From NCBI GenBank assembly GCA_002435545.1, contig DJNB01000044.1, positions 1 to 7,531 of the forward strand: DNA of 7,531 bases. The letters run 5' to 3'. Below, piece after piece: positions 1 to 7,040 of the stretch. Each line of letters opens with the position of its first letter. The first letter of the stretch is position 1. Below the pieces are notes generated by a model, which had not been told where the DNA came from, searched no databases, and saw nothing but the letters and a program-made list of their open reading frames with translations. The stretch comes from Lachnoclostridium sp. UBA6475 (lineage in GTDB: Bacteria; Bacillota; Clostridia; Lachnospirales; Lachnospiraceae). Both the position numbers and the translations under genes were made by a program.

Positions 1-2
1 AG

Positions 3-749
3 GGGCTGCAAAAGGCGATCAAAACCGCCGAGAAATTTAATCTGGAGGAGCTTTTGGAGCGACAGCGGATTTTGGTGGGCGAACGGAACATTTTGGATGA
101 AAAAATGAAGGAAATTCATACGCGCAAAAAAACGAACGAGAGTATACAGGAAAATATTGGGAAAAATGCAGGAGAACTTTCGGAAAAGGAGAAAAAATAT
201 ACGTGGGTCAATGCGCTTTCTGCGACGGCAAACGGAACTTTGGCGGCAAAGGACAAGATCAGTCTGGAAACGTATGTACAGATGACGTATTTTGACCGGA
301 TCATTACCCGCGCAAATCTGCGGTTTATGAAAATGTCGGACGGGCAATACGAGCTGGAACGTGTGAGAGAGGCGCACAATAAGCGGAGTCAGAGCGGGCT
401 GGAGCTGTGCGTCATCGACCATTATAACGGCACGCGGCGAAGCGTCAAGTCGCTTTCCGGCGGCGAGTCGTTTATGGCATCGTTGTCACTGGCGCTGGGA
501 CTTTCCGATGAAGTGCAGGAGTCGGCAGGCGGGATCCAGATCGATACGATGTTTGTCGATGAGGGATTTGGTTCGCTGGATACGGAAAAGACACTTCCGC
601 TTGCGTACAGGGCGCTGGTTGGGATTACCGAAGGGCAGAAGTTAGTCGGTATTATATCGCATGTGTCGGAACTAAAGGAAAAAATTGACAAACAGATTGT
701 CGTTACGAAAGATACGACCGGACGAAGTGACGTCTGTATCCGGGTGTGA
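3..749 (+). CDS. sbcC: SbcC-type nuclease subunit ATPase, C-terminal part (5' truncated by window)
   Basis: This is the C-terminal 248 codons of an SMC/Rad50-type ATPase. The frame is open to the left edge, so the true start lies outside. Visible residues 1-75 are charged and heptad-like, which fits the end of the long coiled coil. The ABC signature LSGGESFMASLSLALGL starts near visible residue 151. The Walker B/D-loop IDTMFVDEGFGSLD lies at 180-193, and the switch histidine is in ISH at 218-220. This order and the 'ESFMASLSLALGLSDEV' wording are characteristic of SbcC. SbcC pairs with the Mre11-like nuclease SbcD to cut hairpins and DNA ends. An sbcD gene would be expected just upstream but cannot be seen. 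An in-frame TTG at 54 is internal and is not a start. The gene ends 12 bp before the stop of a convergent gene, and no hairpin terminator is evident. Confidence 0.93.
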   Translation, partial: GLQKAIKTAEKFNLEELLERQRILVGERNILDEKMKEIHTRKKTNESIQENIGKNAGELSEKEKKYTWVNALSATANGTLAAKDKISLETYVQMTYFDRIITRANLRFMKMSDGQYELERVREAHNKRSQSGLELCVIDHYNGTRRSVKSLSGGESFMASLSLALGLSDEVQESAGGIQIDTMFVDEGFGSLDTEKTLPLAYRALVGITEGQKLVGIISHVSELKEKIDKQIVVTKDTTGRSDVCIRV

Positions 750-761
750 ATATACAGTGGA

Positions 762-1889
762 TCAAACTTTCAATACAAAAGCAAGGCTCATTAAAAGTGC
801 TAGAAATACGAGGCTGCTTATTGTGAAATACAAAAGATATGCACCTTTCTTTTCAGGTATTTCTCTGACTAAAAATTTAAAGGAGATCAGACTTGCCATG
901 GAGGCAATCAGTGTGCCAAGACCGCCAAGATTTACGCCGATGATCAGGTGTGTATAGCAGTCAGTAAATCCGGATAAAAGGATGGCGGCCGGTACATTGC
1001 TCATAAACTGGCTTGCGAGGATGGCAGTAAGCATTTCGTGACCATCAATGATTTTCACGAGAGCATCATGAAAAGCAGGGATCCGTCCTATATTTCCGAT
1101 GAAGATAAATAGGGCGATAAATGTCAGAAGAAGGGAATAATCCACTTTTTTTAAGATGCGGTGGTTATAGATAAGGATACTGATAAATACGGTCAAAAGG
1201 GAGATCGTCCACGGAATTACATGAAGCACGGTCAAAAGACAGACCATAAAAAGCAACGAAAAAAACACTACGGAAAAAGTGCTTTGAAGGGATGCCTTTT
1301 CTTTAAAATTTACCCGGATCCTGCCCGTCTCACGCCGGCATATCATGACAATCCATGTACACAGCAAGACAAAAGAGAGCAGAGTAAATGGCAGCATAAG
1401 CAGAACAAACGAAACGATGCTGATTTCCGATTTCCCATAGAGGTACAGATTTTGCGGATTACCAAGTGGAGTCAGCATGCTCCCAAGATTTGCAGCGATC
1501 GTTTGCAGTGCAATGGCAGGAATCAGCCATTTTTTCTGCTCCGAGCCAAGCATATGAAATACAATGATTGTCAGGGGGACAAACGTGATCAATGCGACAT
1601 CATTGGTGATGAGCATACTGCAAAAAAAGCACAAAAATACAAGGACAAATAGAATCTGCCGTACATTTTTTACACGTTCCAGTATAGATTGTGCTATTAA
1701 GGCAAATAGTCCATTTTTCTGAAAGCCTGCCATGACAGCCATAAGACAGAATAAGATGGCCAATGTGCGGAAATCGATATAATCTATGTAAGCTGCATCC
1801 GGTGGAACGAGGAAAAGTGATAGTATTGCGAGTATAGAAGAAATGCAAAGTACGGTTTCTATTTTAATAAAGTTTTTTAACTGCTGCAT
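762..1889 (-). CDS. Ion-transporter-superfamily permease (CitMHS/ArsB/SLC13-like)
   Basis: This encodes a 375-residue polytopic membrane protein with about ten hydrophobic segments. Two pseudo-repeats carry the motifs expected of pfam03600-type anion permeases. The first half has ITNDVAL (94-100) and GSMLTPLGNPQNLYLY (136-151). The second half has SQFMSNVPAAILL (293-305) and a glycine-rich GGLGTLIASMASLISFK (322-338). In SLC13-like structures such paired hairpin motifs form the substrate/cation site. The substrate cannot be read from the sequence: a dicarboxylate, arsenite or another anion is possible. I chose the ATG at 1889 because AAAGGA (1900-1905) precedes it and a consensus promoter lies at 1927-1955. 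The frame continues open to 1997 with another ATG, but those starts would fall at or upstream of the promoter -10 box. The gene is divergent from the LRR protein and convergent with sbcC. Confidence 0.85.
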   Translation of the reverse strand: MQQLKNFIKIETVLCISSILAILSLFLVPPDAAYIDYIDFRTLAILFCLMAVMAGFQKNGLFALIAQSILERVKNVRQILFVLVFLCFFCSMLITNDVALITFVPLTIIVFHMLGSEQKKWLIPAIALQTIAANLGSMLTPLGNPQNLYLYGKSEISIVSFVLLMLPFTLLSFVLLCTWIVMICRRETGRIRVNFKEKASLQSTFSVVFFSLLFMVCLLTVLHVIPWTISLLTVFISILIYNHRILKKVDYSLLLTFIALFIFIGNIGRIPAFHDALVKIIDGHEMLTAILASQFMSNVPAAILLSGFTDCYTHLIIGVNLGGLGTLIASMASLISFKFLVREIPEKKGAYLLYFTISSLVFLALLMSLAFVLKV

Positions 1890-1926
1890 CTGATGATGTT
1901 CCTTTCTAAAATCATAGTGTATCCCC

Positions 1927-1955
1927 ATTATAAAGGAAGAATGGACGAAAATCAA
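1927..1955 (-). promoter_or_regulatory. Sigma-A promoter for the permease gene
   Basis: Read on the minus strand, a -35 box TTGATT (1955-1950) is followed by a 17 bp spacer and a perfect -10 box TATAAT (1932-1927). Transcription would begin near 1920 and leave a short leader before the ATG at 1889. This placement argues against the longer upstream in-frame starts. Confidence 0.75.
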
Positions 1956-1978
1956 ATTATTTAACAGATTATTTATAA

Positions 1979-2007
1979 TTGCGTTAGAAATATACATGTG
2001 CTATACT
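1979..2007 (+). promoter_or_regulatory. Sigma-A promoter for the LRR/transglutaminase-like gene
   Basis: The -35 box TTGCGT (1979-1984), a 17 bp spacer and the -10 box TATACT (2002-2007) point toward the gene at 2067. The predicted start near 2014 gives a leader of about 50 bases, including the strong ribosome site. It is back to back with the permease promoter, with only 23 bp between the two -35 boxes. Confidence 0.65.
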
Positions 2008-2066
2008 AAGATTATTAGAATTGCTGTGAAAATTTTACATAAAGACGAAGAAAAAGGAGGTTTTCT

Positions 2067-4550
2067 ATGAAAGGGATTAAACTGATTTTGGCGGCTGTAT
2101 TTGCAGCCGTATGTATGACAATACTGCCGGCACCTTGTGCCAAGGCACAGGAGACAGAGATAACGATCTACGCCATAGAAGAAAGATGGCAGTCGTTTCA
2201 GGTGTGGAATGATTTTGCGGCTTCTGATGTGGCGAAATCCTACACATTGCCGGAGGGAGAGTGGCACCCGTATGACACGACGTCGGTTGTTGATATCGAT
2301 GAAAATAACAACGTGTATCCGGTGACAACGACATACTATGGCTATCAGTCAGGACCGGATACGTTCGTGTGGATGACGTGGAAAGATGATATCCATGAAT
2401 ATACACGGGAGCGTAAAGCGTATAAGTTTGAGGATGCCACGCTCGTTTCCGATGCGGGAGACAAGGTGGTCATCCATTTGAGAGATTATGCGGAAATGTG
2501 GAGCCAGAAGGTAATCGATGCCTATATGGCAGAAAATATTTCCGATGATATGACAGAAAAAGAAAAGGCAGTGATCTGTTGTAAATACGTGGGTGATCAG
2601 TTTGACTATACCACATCGTATTCGAATTATGTGGGAATGGTAATCAGCGGTGGGGGAGACTGTCTGGCAAGTTCAAGAATGCTTATCTATATGCTGGAAA
2701 AACTTGGAATTAAATGTACGATGCGTGATGGTTCTGCCGACGGCGGAGCGGGTGGCGGCCACCAGAACGTGGCGGCAAATCTCGACGGAAAATATTATAT
2801 TCTGGATGCCGGAATTGAAGGAGAGAAGCCGAGAGGATACGTAATGACAGAATGGGAGCAGCCATTTACTTACCGGAAAAATGCAGACGGTACGGCGACG
2901 CTCATCTACTATGCGAATCTGGAGCACAATAACCGGATTACGATCCCGGATGTGATCGAAGGCTGTACAGTTACGCAGATTGCGGAAAATTGTTTTAAAA
3001 ATGACGCGTCACTGGAAGAAATTGTCATTCCAAACACGGTGAAGAGAATTGAAAGTTACGCTTTTGCCAATCTTAAAAAATTGAAAAAACTGGATATACC
3101 GGATTCGGTCGAATACATCGGTACATATATCGTACGTTTTTCTGACAGCGTGGAGAGTATTCACATCGGAAAAGGGGCAGCGAAGATCGCCACGGGAGCA
3201 TTTGTCTATGCACATGGATTGAAAACGCTTACGGTTGATCCGGAAAATGAAACGTACTGCGCGGAAGACAACGTACTCTTTAACAAAGACAAAAGTACAT
3301 TGATCTTATATCCGCTGGGCAAAGCGGACGATACGTATCAGGTGCCGGAGAGCGTGACAACCATTCACCAGTGGGCATTTTGCGATGTGGGACTGCTGAA
3401 ACATCTGAACCTGCCGCCCAAACTGAATAAGATTGAGAAAGAGGCCTTTTACATCTGTGATGGGCCGGAAGATCTGATCCTTCCGGAAAGCCTCACACAA
3501 TTAGAACCGTATAGTCTGTCGAACTGCCAGATTGAAAATGTCGTGCTTCCATCGACAATGAAGTCCATCACTTCACACGCCTTTTATCAGGCGACATTTA
3601 CGACGATCACCCTGCCGGAAGGGCTGGAGCGTATTGAGGAATATGGATTTGATAATCTTCTGGGATCTGCATATTTTATCATGCCAAAATCACTGAATTA
3701 CATTGGTGATTACGCGTTTACACCGGATCTGGTCCGCAGTTACAAAGTGAAGTCACCGATGGAATACATATGTTTCCCACATGATACGCAGATTACTTTT
3801 GGAAGCAATGTGCTGAGTGACAATAATTGGTATACGATTCTGGCGAAGGAAAATTCGTCCGCACATCAGTATGCCCAAGCCAGTAACATACCGTTCCGTG
3901 CGCTGAATGAAAATGGAAAACTGACGATGCAGGACGACTGGTTTATCCTCTGCAACTCTTATGGCTGGTATAGCGGAAAACCGTATTTGCCGGGGGTTGT
4001 TACAAATTTTGAAACGATGCCGTATGGACTGCGTGAGGGAAGAGATTATACGATCCGGTATACGAACAATGTAGAGCCGGGGACGGCGACCGCTACGGTT
4101 CAGGGAATGGGTATCATTGAAGGAAAATGGGAGAAAAATTTTGAAATTTATCCGGCCTCCAAGGATACGGATCCGTACGATGAGGACGAAGATGCTTCAC
4201 ACTGGAATACGATTCGCAGAGATGATTCGGAAAATAAGGAGACGTCTGCTCCGAAAGTAGCTGCGGTAAAAGGAGTTAAGATAAAGACCGGGAAGAAGAA
4301 ACTGACGGTCAGATGGAAAAAGAAAGCCGGGGTTTCCGGATACCAGCTGCAGATCAGCACAAAGAAGAATTTCCGGGGCGCGCGGAAACTGGTATTGAAA
4401 TCCTCCGTTACGAAAAAAGTGTGCAGCGGGTTGAAAAAGAAAAAGGTGTATTACGTGCGTGTCCGTGCCTATAAGACATGGGAAAATTCGGAAGGCACTA
4501 TGAAGAGAGCCTATGGAAAATGGGTAACATTGAAAAAGAAAGTAAAATAG
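2067..4550 (+). CDS. Secreted transglutaminase-like / LRR_5 (BspA-type) / fibronectin III protein
   Basis: This is an 827-residue exported protein. Residues 1-27 form a signal peptide (KGIK, hydrophobic core, AKA before Gln28). Cys24 sits in LPAPC and does not make a good lipobox. Residues 28-165 are unassigned. Residues 165-260 look transglutaminase-like, with Cys199 in GGGDC, His232 in GGHQNVAA and Asp247 in YYILDAG as the apparent triad. Residues 290-555 hold about ten LRR_5 repeats of roughly 22 residues with the pattern L-x-x-I-x-I-P-x-x-V-x-x-I-x-x-x-A-F. Residues 613-697 are an Ig-like module (YSGKPYLP, DYTIRYTNN, GTATATVQG). A DE-rich linker (698-726) leads to a lysine-rich fibronectin III domain (728-824; YQLQISTKKNF, YYVRVRAYK). 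There is no LPXTG or terminal membrane anchor, so it is probably released or held by charge. AAAGGAGG (2053-2060), six bases before the ATG, fixes the start. The enzymatic activity is inferred and untested; adhesion or scaffolding is an alternative role. Confidence 0.88.
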   Translation: MKGIKLILAAVFAAVCMTILPAPCAKAQETEITIYAIEERWQSFQVWNDFAASDVAKSYTLPEGEWHPYDTTSVVDIDENNNVYPVTTTYYGYQSGPDTFVWMTWKDDIHEYTRERKAYKFEDATLVSDAGDKVVIHLRDYAEMWSQKVIDAYMAENISDDMTEKEKAVICCKYVGDQFDYTTSYSNYVGMVISGGGDCLASSRMLIYMLEKLGIKCTMRDGSADGGAGGGHQNVAANLDGKYYILDAGIEGEKPRGYVMTEWEQPFTYRKNADGTATLIYYANLEHNNRITIPDVIEGCTVTQIAENCFKNDASLEEIVIPNTVKRIESYAFANLKKLKKLDIPDSVEYIGTYIVRFSDSVESIHIGKGAAKIATGAFVYAHGLKTLTVDPENETYCAEDNVLFNKDKSTLILYPLGKADDTYQVPESVTTIHQWAFCDVGLLKHLNLPPKLNKIEKEAFYICDGPEDLILPESLTQLEPYSLSNCQIENVVLPSTMKSITSHAFYQATFTTITLPEGLERIEEYGFDNLLGSAYFIMPKSLNYIGDYAFTPDLVRSYKVKSPMEYICFPHDTQITFGSNVLSDNNWYTILAKENSSAHQYAQASNIPFRALNENGKLTMQDDWFILCNSYGWYSGKPYLPGVVTNFETMPYGLREGRDYTIRYTNNVEPGTATATVQGMGIIEGKWEKNFEIYPASKDTDPYDEDEDASHWNTIRRDDSENKETSAPKVAAVKGVKIKTGKKKLTVRWKKKAGVSGYQLQISTKKNFRGARKLVLKSSVTKKVCSGLKKKKVYYVRVRAYKTWENSEGTMKRAYGKWVTLKKKVK

Positions 4551-4567
4551 CCAAATATTTTACCGGC

Positions 4568-4600
4568 AGGAAGGCTGCGTTGACAGTCACCCTCTTTTTT
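4568..4600 (+). terminator. Possible intrinsic terminator of the LRR gene
   Basis: A weak imperfect hairpin lies 17 bases after the LRR stop codon. AGG pairs with CCT, a 2x2 internal loop follows, and then GGCTG pairs with CAGTC (one G-U pair) around loop CGTTGA. A run CTTTTTT (4594-4600) comes directly after. It overlaps the -35 box of the next promoter. The palindrome at 4609-4636, followed by a short T run, is a competing or second terminator. Confidence 0.4.
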
Positions 4601-4608
4601 GATAAAAT
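4580..4608 (+). promoter_or_regulatory. Strong sigma-A promoter of the hipB-hipA-eamA operon
   Basis: A perfect -35 box TTGACA (4580-4585), a 17 bp spacer and the -10 box TAAAAT (4603-4608) give a near-consensus promoter. The predicted start near 4615 lies inside the palindrome that begins right after the -10 box. A second TAAAAT at 4681 has no -35 partner and would start too close to the ribosome site. Confidence 0.72.
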
Positions 4609-4636
4609 AAGAACGGATAATATATTATCCGTTCTT
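4609..4636 (+). promoter_or_regulatory. Perfect 28 bp palindrome: candidate HipB operator or terminator
   Basis: Each arm is AAGAACGGATAA or its exact reverse complement, around a TATA centre, so all 28 bases are symmetric. It covers the predicted transcription start of the hipBA operon, which is the usual place for a repressor operator. The half-sites GGATAA/TTATCC contain the same pentamers (GGATA, TATCC) as the E. coli HipB operator TATCC-N8-GGATA, but in the opposite order and with a different spacing. As RNA it would form a 12 bp stem with a 4-base loop followed by UU, with A residues upstream, so it may instead, or also, end transcription of the LRR gene. Confidence 0.6.
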
Positions 4637-4686
4637 TTGCTATGTCAAGGGAAAAAACAGTAAAAATCAGCAAAATTGTGTAAAAT

Positions 4687-4702
4687 GATAAGGGGGTTAT
4701 CC
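4687..4702 (+). promoter_or_regulatory. Second GATAA/TTATC inverted repeat over the hipB ribosome site
   Basis: GATAA (4687-4691) and TTATC (4697-4701, extended to TTATCC by 4702) flank a five-G centre. The right arm TTATCC is identical to the inner arm of the palindrome at 4609-4636. The left arm is one base short of GGATAA. The central AGGGGG (4691-4696) is also the ribosome site, seven bases before the ATG at 4704. It could be a weaker second operator or a chance match. Confidence 0.35.
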
Positions 4703-4703
4703 G

Positions 4704-4982
4704 ATGGAACCGATGGTATGGGAAACGGCAGAGGAGATGAACCGGAAACTGGCGCAGAGAATGAAAGTGATCCGAAAGAGACGTTCGATCTCGCAGCGAA
4801 ATCTCGCGGACGAAAGCGGCGTAAGTTATGGTTCGATCAAACGCTTTGAGTCAACGGGCAAAATTTCACTGCTGTCATTGACAAAAATTGCGATGGCGCT
4901 GGGGGTAGCGCATGAGATACGGGGCTTGTTTACGGAGGTTCCGTATCGGAGCATAGAGGAGGTCATCCATGAAGCCGAATAA
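4704..4982 (+). CDS. HipB-like Xre-family antitoxin/regulator
   Basis: This encodes a 92-residue DNA-binding protein. Residues 16-75 form a Cro/C1-type helix-turn-helix domain, with the core helices in SQRNLADESGVSYGSIKRFE (30-49) followed by SLLSLTKIAMALGV. The length, the single domain and the position directly before a HipA-like kinase are typical of HipB antitoxins. HipB binds and restrains HipA and represses its own operon as a dimer. The short C-terminal tail (RSIEEVIHEAE) could contact the toxin, but this is not shown. AGGGGG precedes the ATG by seven bases. The last 14 bases overlap the hipA start, which implies coupled translation. The promoter at 4580-4608 and the palindrome at 4609-4636 are the likely control region. 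A plain phage-type Xre regulator is the alternative, but the context makes it unlikely. Confidence 0.87.
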   Translation: MEPMVWETAEEMNRKLAQRMKVIRKRRSISQRNLADESGVSYGSIKRFESTGKISLLSLTKIAMALGVAHEIRGLFTEVPYRSIEEVIHEAE

Positions 4983-6099
4983 AATGATGCAGGTGTATTA
5001 TCATGACAAACTGGTCGGAACACTTGCAAAAACCAAAAACTGGAAAATAGCTTTTGCGTACGATGAAGAGTGGATGAAAAGCGGATTCGCGGTTAGTCCA
5101 TTTTCACTGCCATTAAAAAAACAGGTTTTTGTGCCGGAGAAAGATTATTTTGGCGGTTTGTTTGGTGCTTTTGCCGACAGCCTGCCGGATGTGTGGGGAC
5201 GGCTTTTGCTGGAACGTGTGCTGAAAAAAACGGGGAAAAATCCGGAAGAATACGGGATGCTGGATCGATTGGCAATAATTGGAGATTCCGGGATGGGAGC
5301 CTTGACGTACAGACCGGCAAAGGAGGCACAAAAGGCTGTCTGGGAAGAAGATTACGATGTGCTGGCAGAACAGTGTAAAAAAATATTGCTGACGCAGTAT
5401 TCAGAAAAACTGGATGACATCTACCGTCTGGGAGGCAGCAGCGGAGGAGCGCGGCCGAAGATTATGACAAAAGTGGATGGAGAGGACTGGATCATTAAGT
5501 TTCCGGCGCATGTGGATAGAGAAGATGTTGGAAAAATGGAGTACGACTACTATCTTTGTGCATTAAAATGTGGAATTGAGATGAGTCAATGCAGATTATT
5601 TGATTCGGAAAAGTGCGAAGGTTATTTTGGCACGAAACGATTTGACCGCAAAGCGGATGGCAGTAAAATCCATATGCTTACGGCTTCGGCGATTCTTGAG
5701 ATGGATTTTGAGCAGCCGGTGTTAGATTATGCGGATTTAATGAAACTGACGCGAATCCTTACAGAAAACAATAGGACGGATATGGAAAATATGTACCGGC
5801 GTATGTGTTTTAATGTGTATGCCCACAATCGTGACGATCATGCCAAGAATTTCTCTTTTTTATACGAGGAAGAAGAAAAGGGCTGGCGGCTCAGTCCGGC
5901 ATATGATCTGACTTACAGTACGACATATTATGGTGAGCATACAACGACAGTAGCCGGAAATGGACGGAATCCGTCGGAAAAAGAATTGATCGAAGTGGGA
6001 ACCGGTGCGGGATTAGAGGCAGAATTTTGCAGGGAAACCGCTCAAAATATGTATGAAGTAATAAACGAAACATTAAACTGTTATTTGGAAAAGAGTTGA
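4969..6099 (+). CDS. HipA-like serine/threonine kinase toxin
   Basis: This encodes a 376-residue HipA-family protein, shorter than E. coli HipA (about 440). Residues 7-115 match the HipA N-terminal subdomain (VGTLA, FGGLFGAFADSLPDVWGRLLLE, YGMLDRLAIIGDSGMGAL). The kinase part begins with the Ser/Gly loop GGSSGGARPK (155-164), the region equivalent to the E. coli autophosphorylated Ser150 loop. It continues with the ATP lysine in WIIKFP (Lys177), the catalytic NRDDHAKNFS (287-296; Asp289 by alignment with D-x-H-A-K-N) and the metal-binding aspartate in SPAYDL (Asp313). All key residues are present, so it should be active. E. coli HipA phosphorylates the glutamyl-tRNA synthetase and triggers growth arrest; the target here is unknown. 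AGAGGAGG (4955-4962) lies six bases before the ATG, inside the hipB-like gene. The stop TGA overlaps the TTG of the transporter gene. Confidence 0.9.
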   Translation: MKPNKMMQVYYHDKLVGTLAKTKNWKIAFAYDEEWMKSGFAVSPFSLPLKKQVFVPEKDYFGGLFGAFADSLPDVWGRLLLERVLKKTGKNPEEYGMLDRLAIIGDSGMGALTYRPAKEAQKAVWEEDYDVLAEQCKKILLTQYSEKLDDIYRLGGSSGGARPKIMTKVDGEDWIIKFPAHVDREDVGKMEYDYYLCALKCGIEMSQCRLFDSEKCEGYFGTKRFDRKADGSKIHMLTASAILEMDFEQPVLDYADLMKLTRILTENNRTDMENMYRRMCFNVYAHNRDDHAKNFSFLYEEEEKGWRLSPAYDLTYSTTYYGEHTTTVAGNGRNPSEKELIEVGTGAGLEAEFCRETAQNMYEVINETLNCYLEKS

Positions 6100-7037
6100 G
6101 CAAACAAATGAAGAACAAAACGAATTTCATGACAAAAACCTGGGTGGTCGTCATCGGAGCGATGATCTGCTGTACATTGTGGGGAAGTGCGTTCCCGTGC
6201 ATCAAGATCGGCTACCGCATGATGGAGATTGCGGCGGCAGATACGGCGTCCCAGATATTATACGCAGGATACCGTTTTACGCTGGCGGGGGTACTGACTG
6301 TCGTTTTAGGAAGCATCCTGCAGCGGAAAATATTGCTGCCAAAGCGGAGTTCCATCGGAAAGATCGGGCTTTTGAGCCTTTTGCAGACGGTACTGCAATA
6401 TTTATTTTTCTACATCGGGCTGGCGCATACGACCGGGGTAAAAGCCTCAATCATCGAAGCGGTCAGCACATTTGTGGCAATCCTTGTCGCAGGATATCTG
6501 TTTCATCAGGAAACCGTGACGCCGCGCAAAATGATCGGCTGCCTGATCGGATTTGCAGGTGTGGTGCTTGTCAATGTCGCAGGCAGCGGAATGGACTTTC
6601 ATTTTTCGCCGGCAGGAGACGGGTGCATTCTGCTATCGACCGTTGCCTATGCGTTTTCGTCCGTCTGCATGAAGCGGTTTTCGCAAAAAGAAGACCCTGT
6701 CATGCTGAGTGGATATCAGTTTATATTGGGCGGTATTGTTATGATCGCCTGTGGAGGGGCGATGGGAGGACATCTGAAAGCATTTACCGCGAGTGCGGCG
6801 GCACTGCTCGTTTATATGGCAATGATCTCCGCGGTGGCTTATTCTCTCTGGGGAATGCTTCTCAAATACAATCCGGTGTCAAAAGTAACGGTATTTGGTT
6901 TTATGAATCCGGTGATCGGTGTGATTTTGTCGGCACTTTTGCTGAACGAAACTGAGGCGCTGGGCGTGAGCAGTGTGCTGGCACTTGGACTGGTGTGCGT
7001 GGGAATTTATATTGTAAATGCTAAGGGGAAGGACTGA
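6096..7037 (+). CDS. EamA/DMT-family transporter
   Basis: This encodes a membrane protein of up to 313 residues with about ten predicted helices in two EamA repeats (roughly 16-160 and 172-307). Family-typical pieces are LWGSAFPCIKIGY (28-40), YRFTLAGVL (59-67), FYIGLAHTTGVKASII (105-120) and the second-half FGFMNPVIGVILSALLLNE (267-285). Members export or import small metabolites such as amino acids or nucleobases; the substrate cannot be told here. The TTG at 6096 overlaps the HipA-type stop in TTGA and has GGAAAAGAG directly before it. The ATG at 6108 is an equally plausible start, and a third ATG at 6129 still precedes the first helix. The tight overlap indicates cotranscription with the hipBA-like pair, which is unusual because the functions have no obvious link. 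No hairpin terminator follows. Confidence 0.88.
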   Translation: MSKQMKNKTNFMTKTWVVVIGAMICCTLWGSAFPCIKIGYRMMEIAAADTASQILYAGYRFTLAGVLTVVLGSILQRKILLPKRSSIGKIGLLSLLQTVLQYLFFYIGLAHTTGVKASIIEAVSTFVAILVAGYLFHQETVTPRKMIGCLIGFAGVVLVNVAGSGMDFHFSPAGDGCILLSTVAYAFSSVCMKRFSQKEDPVMLSGYQFILGGIVMIACGGAMGGHLKAFTASAAALLVYMAMISAVAYSLWGMLLKYNPVSKVTVFGFMNPVIGVILSALLLNETEALGVSSVLALGLVCVGIYIVNAKGKD

Positions 7038-7040
7038 TTT

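Noticed and set aside
685..957. Plus-strand open frame overlapping the end of sbcC
   Set aside because: It overlaps the sbcC 3' end in another frame and then runs antisense to the permease gene. No domain or start signal is evident.
1161..1652. Plus-strand open frame of 163 codons
   Set aside because: It is antisense to the permease gene. Its product is rich in Lys, Gln and Asp with no recognisable domain, as expected for the complement of membrane-protein codons.
1890..1997. N-terminal extension of the permease by 36 residues
   Set aside because: The extension covers the consensus promoter at 1927-1955, is Asn/His-rich rather than membrane-like, and the ATG at 1889 has its own ribosome site.
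2130..2150. Possible lipoprotein lipobox at Cys24 of the LRR protein
   Set aside because: The residues before the cysteine are LPAP, and Pro at the -1 position does not fit a lipobox. AKA before Gln28 is a good ordinary signal peptidase site.
4681..4686. TAAAAT as an alternative -10 box for hipB
   Set aside because: There is no acceptable -35 box at 16-18 bp, and transcription would start at about the ribosome site.
6179..6955. Plus-strand open frame of 258 codons in another frame
   Set aside because: It lies wholly inside the EamA gene. Its composition (many Arg, Gly, Cys) is typical of a shadow frame, and the EamA frame carries clear family motifs.
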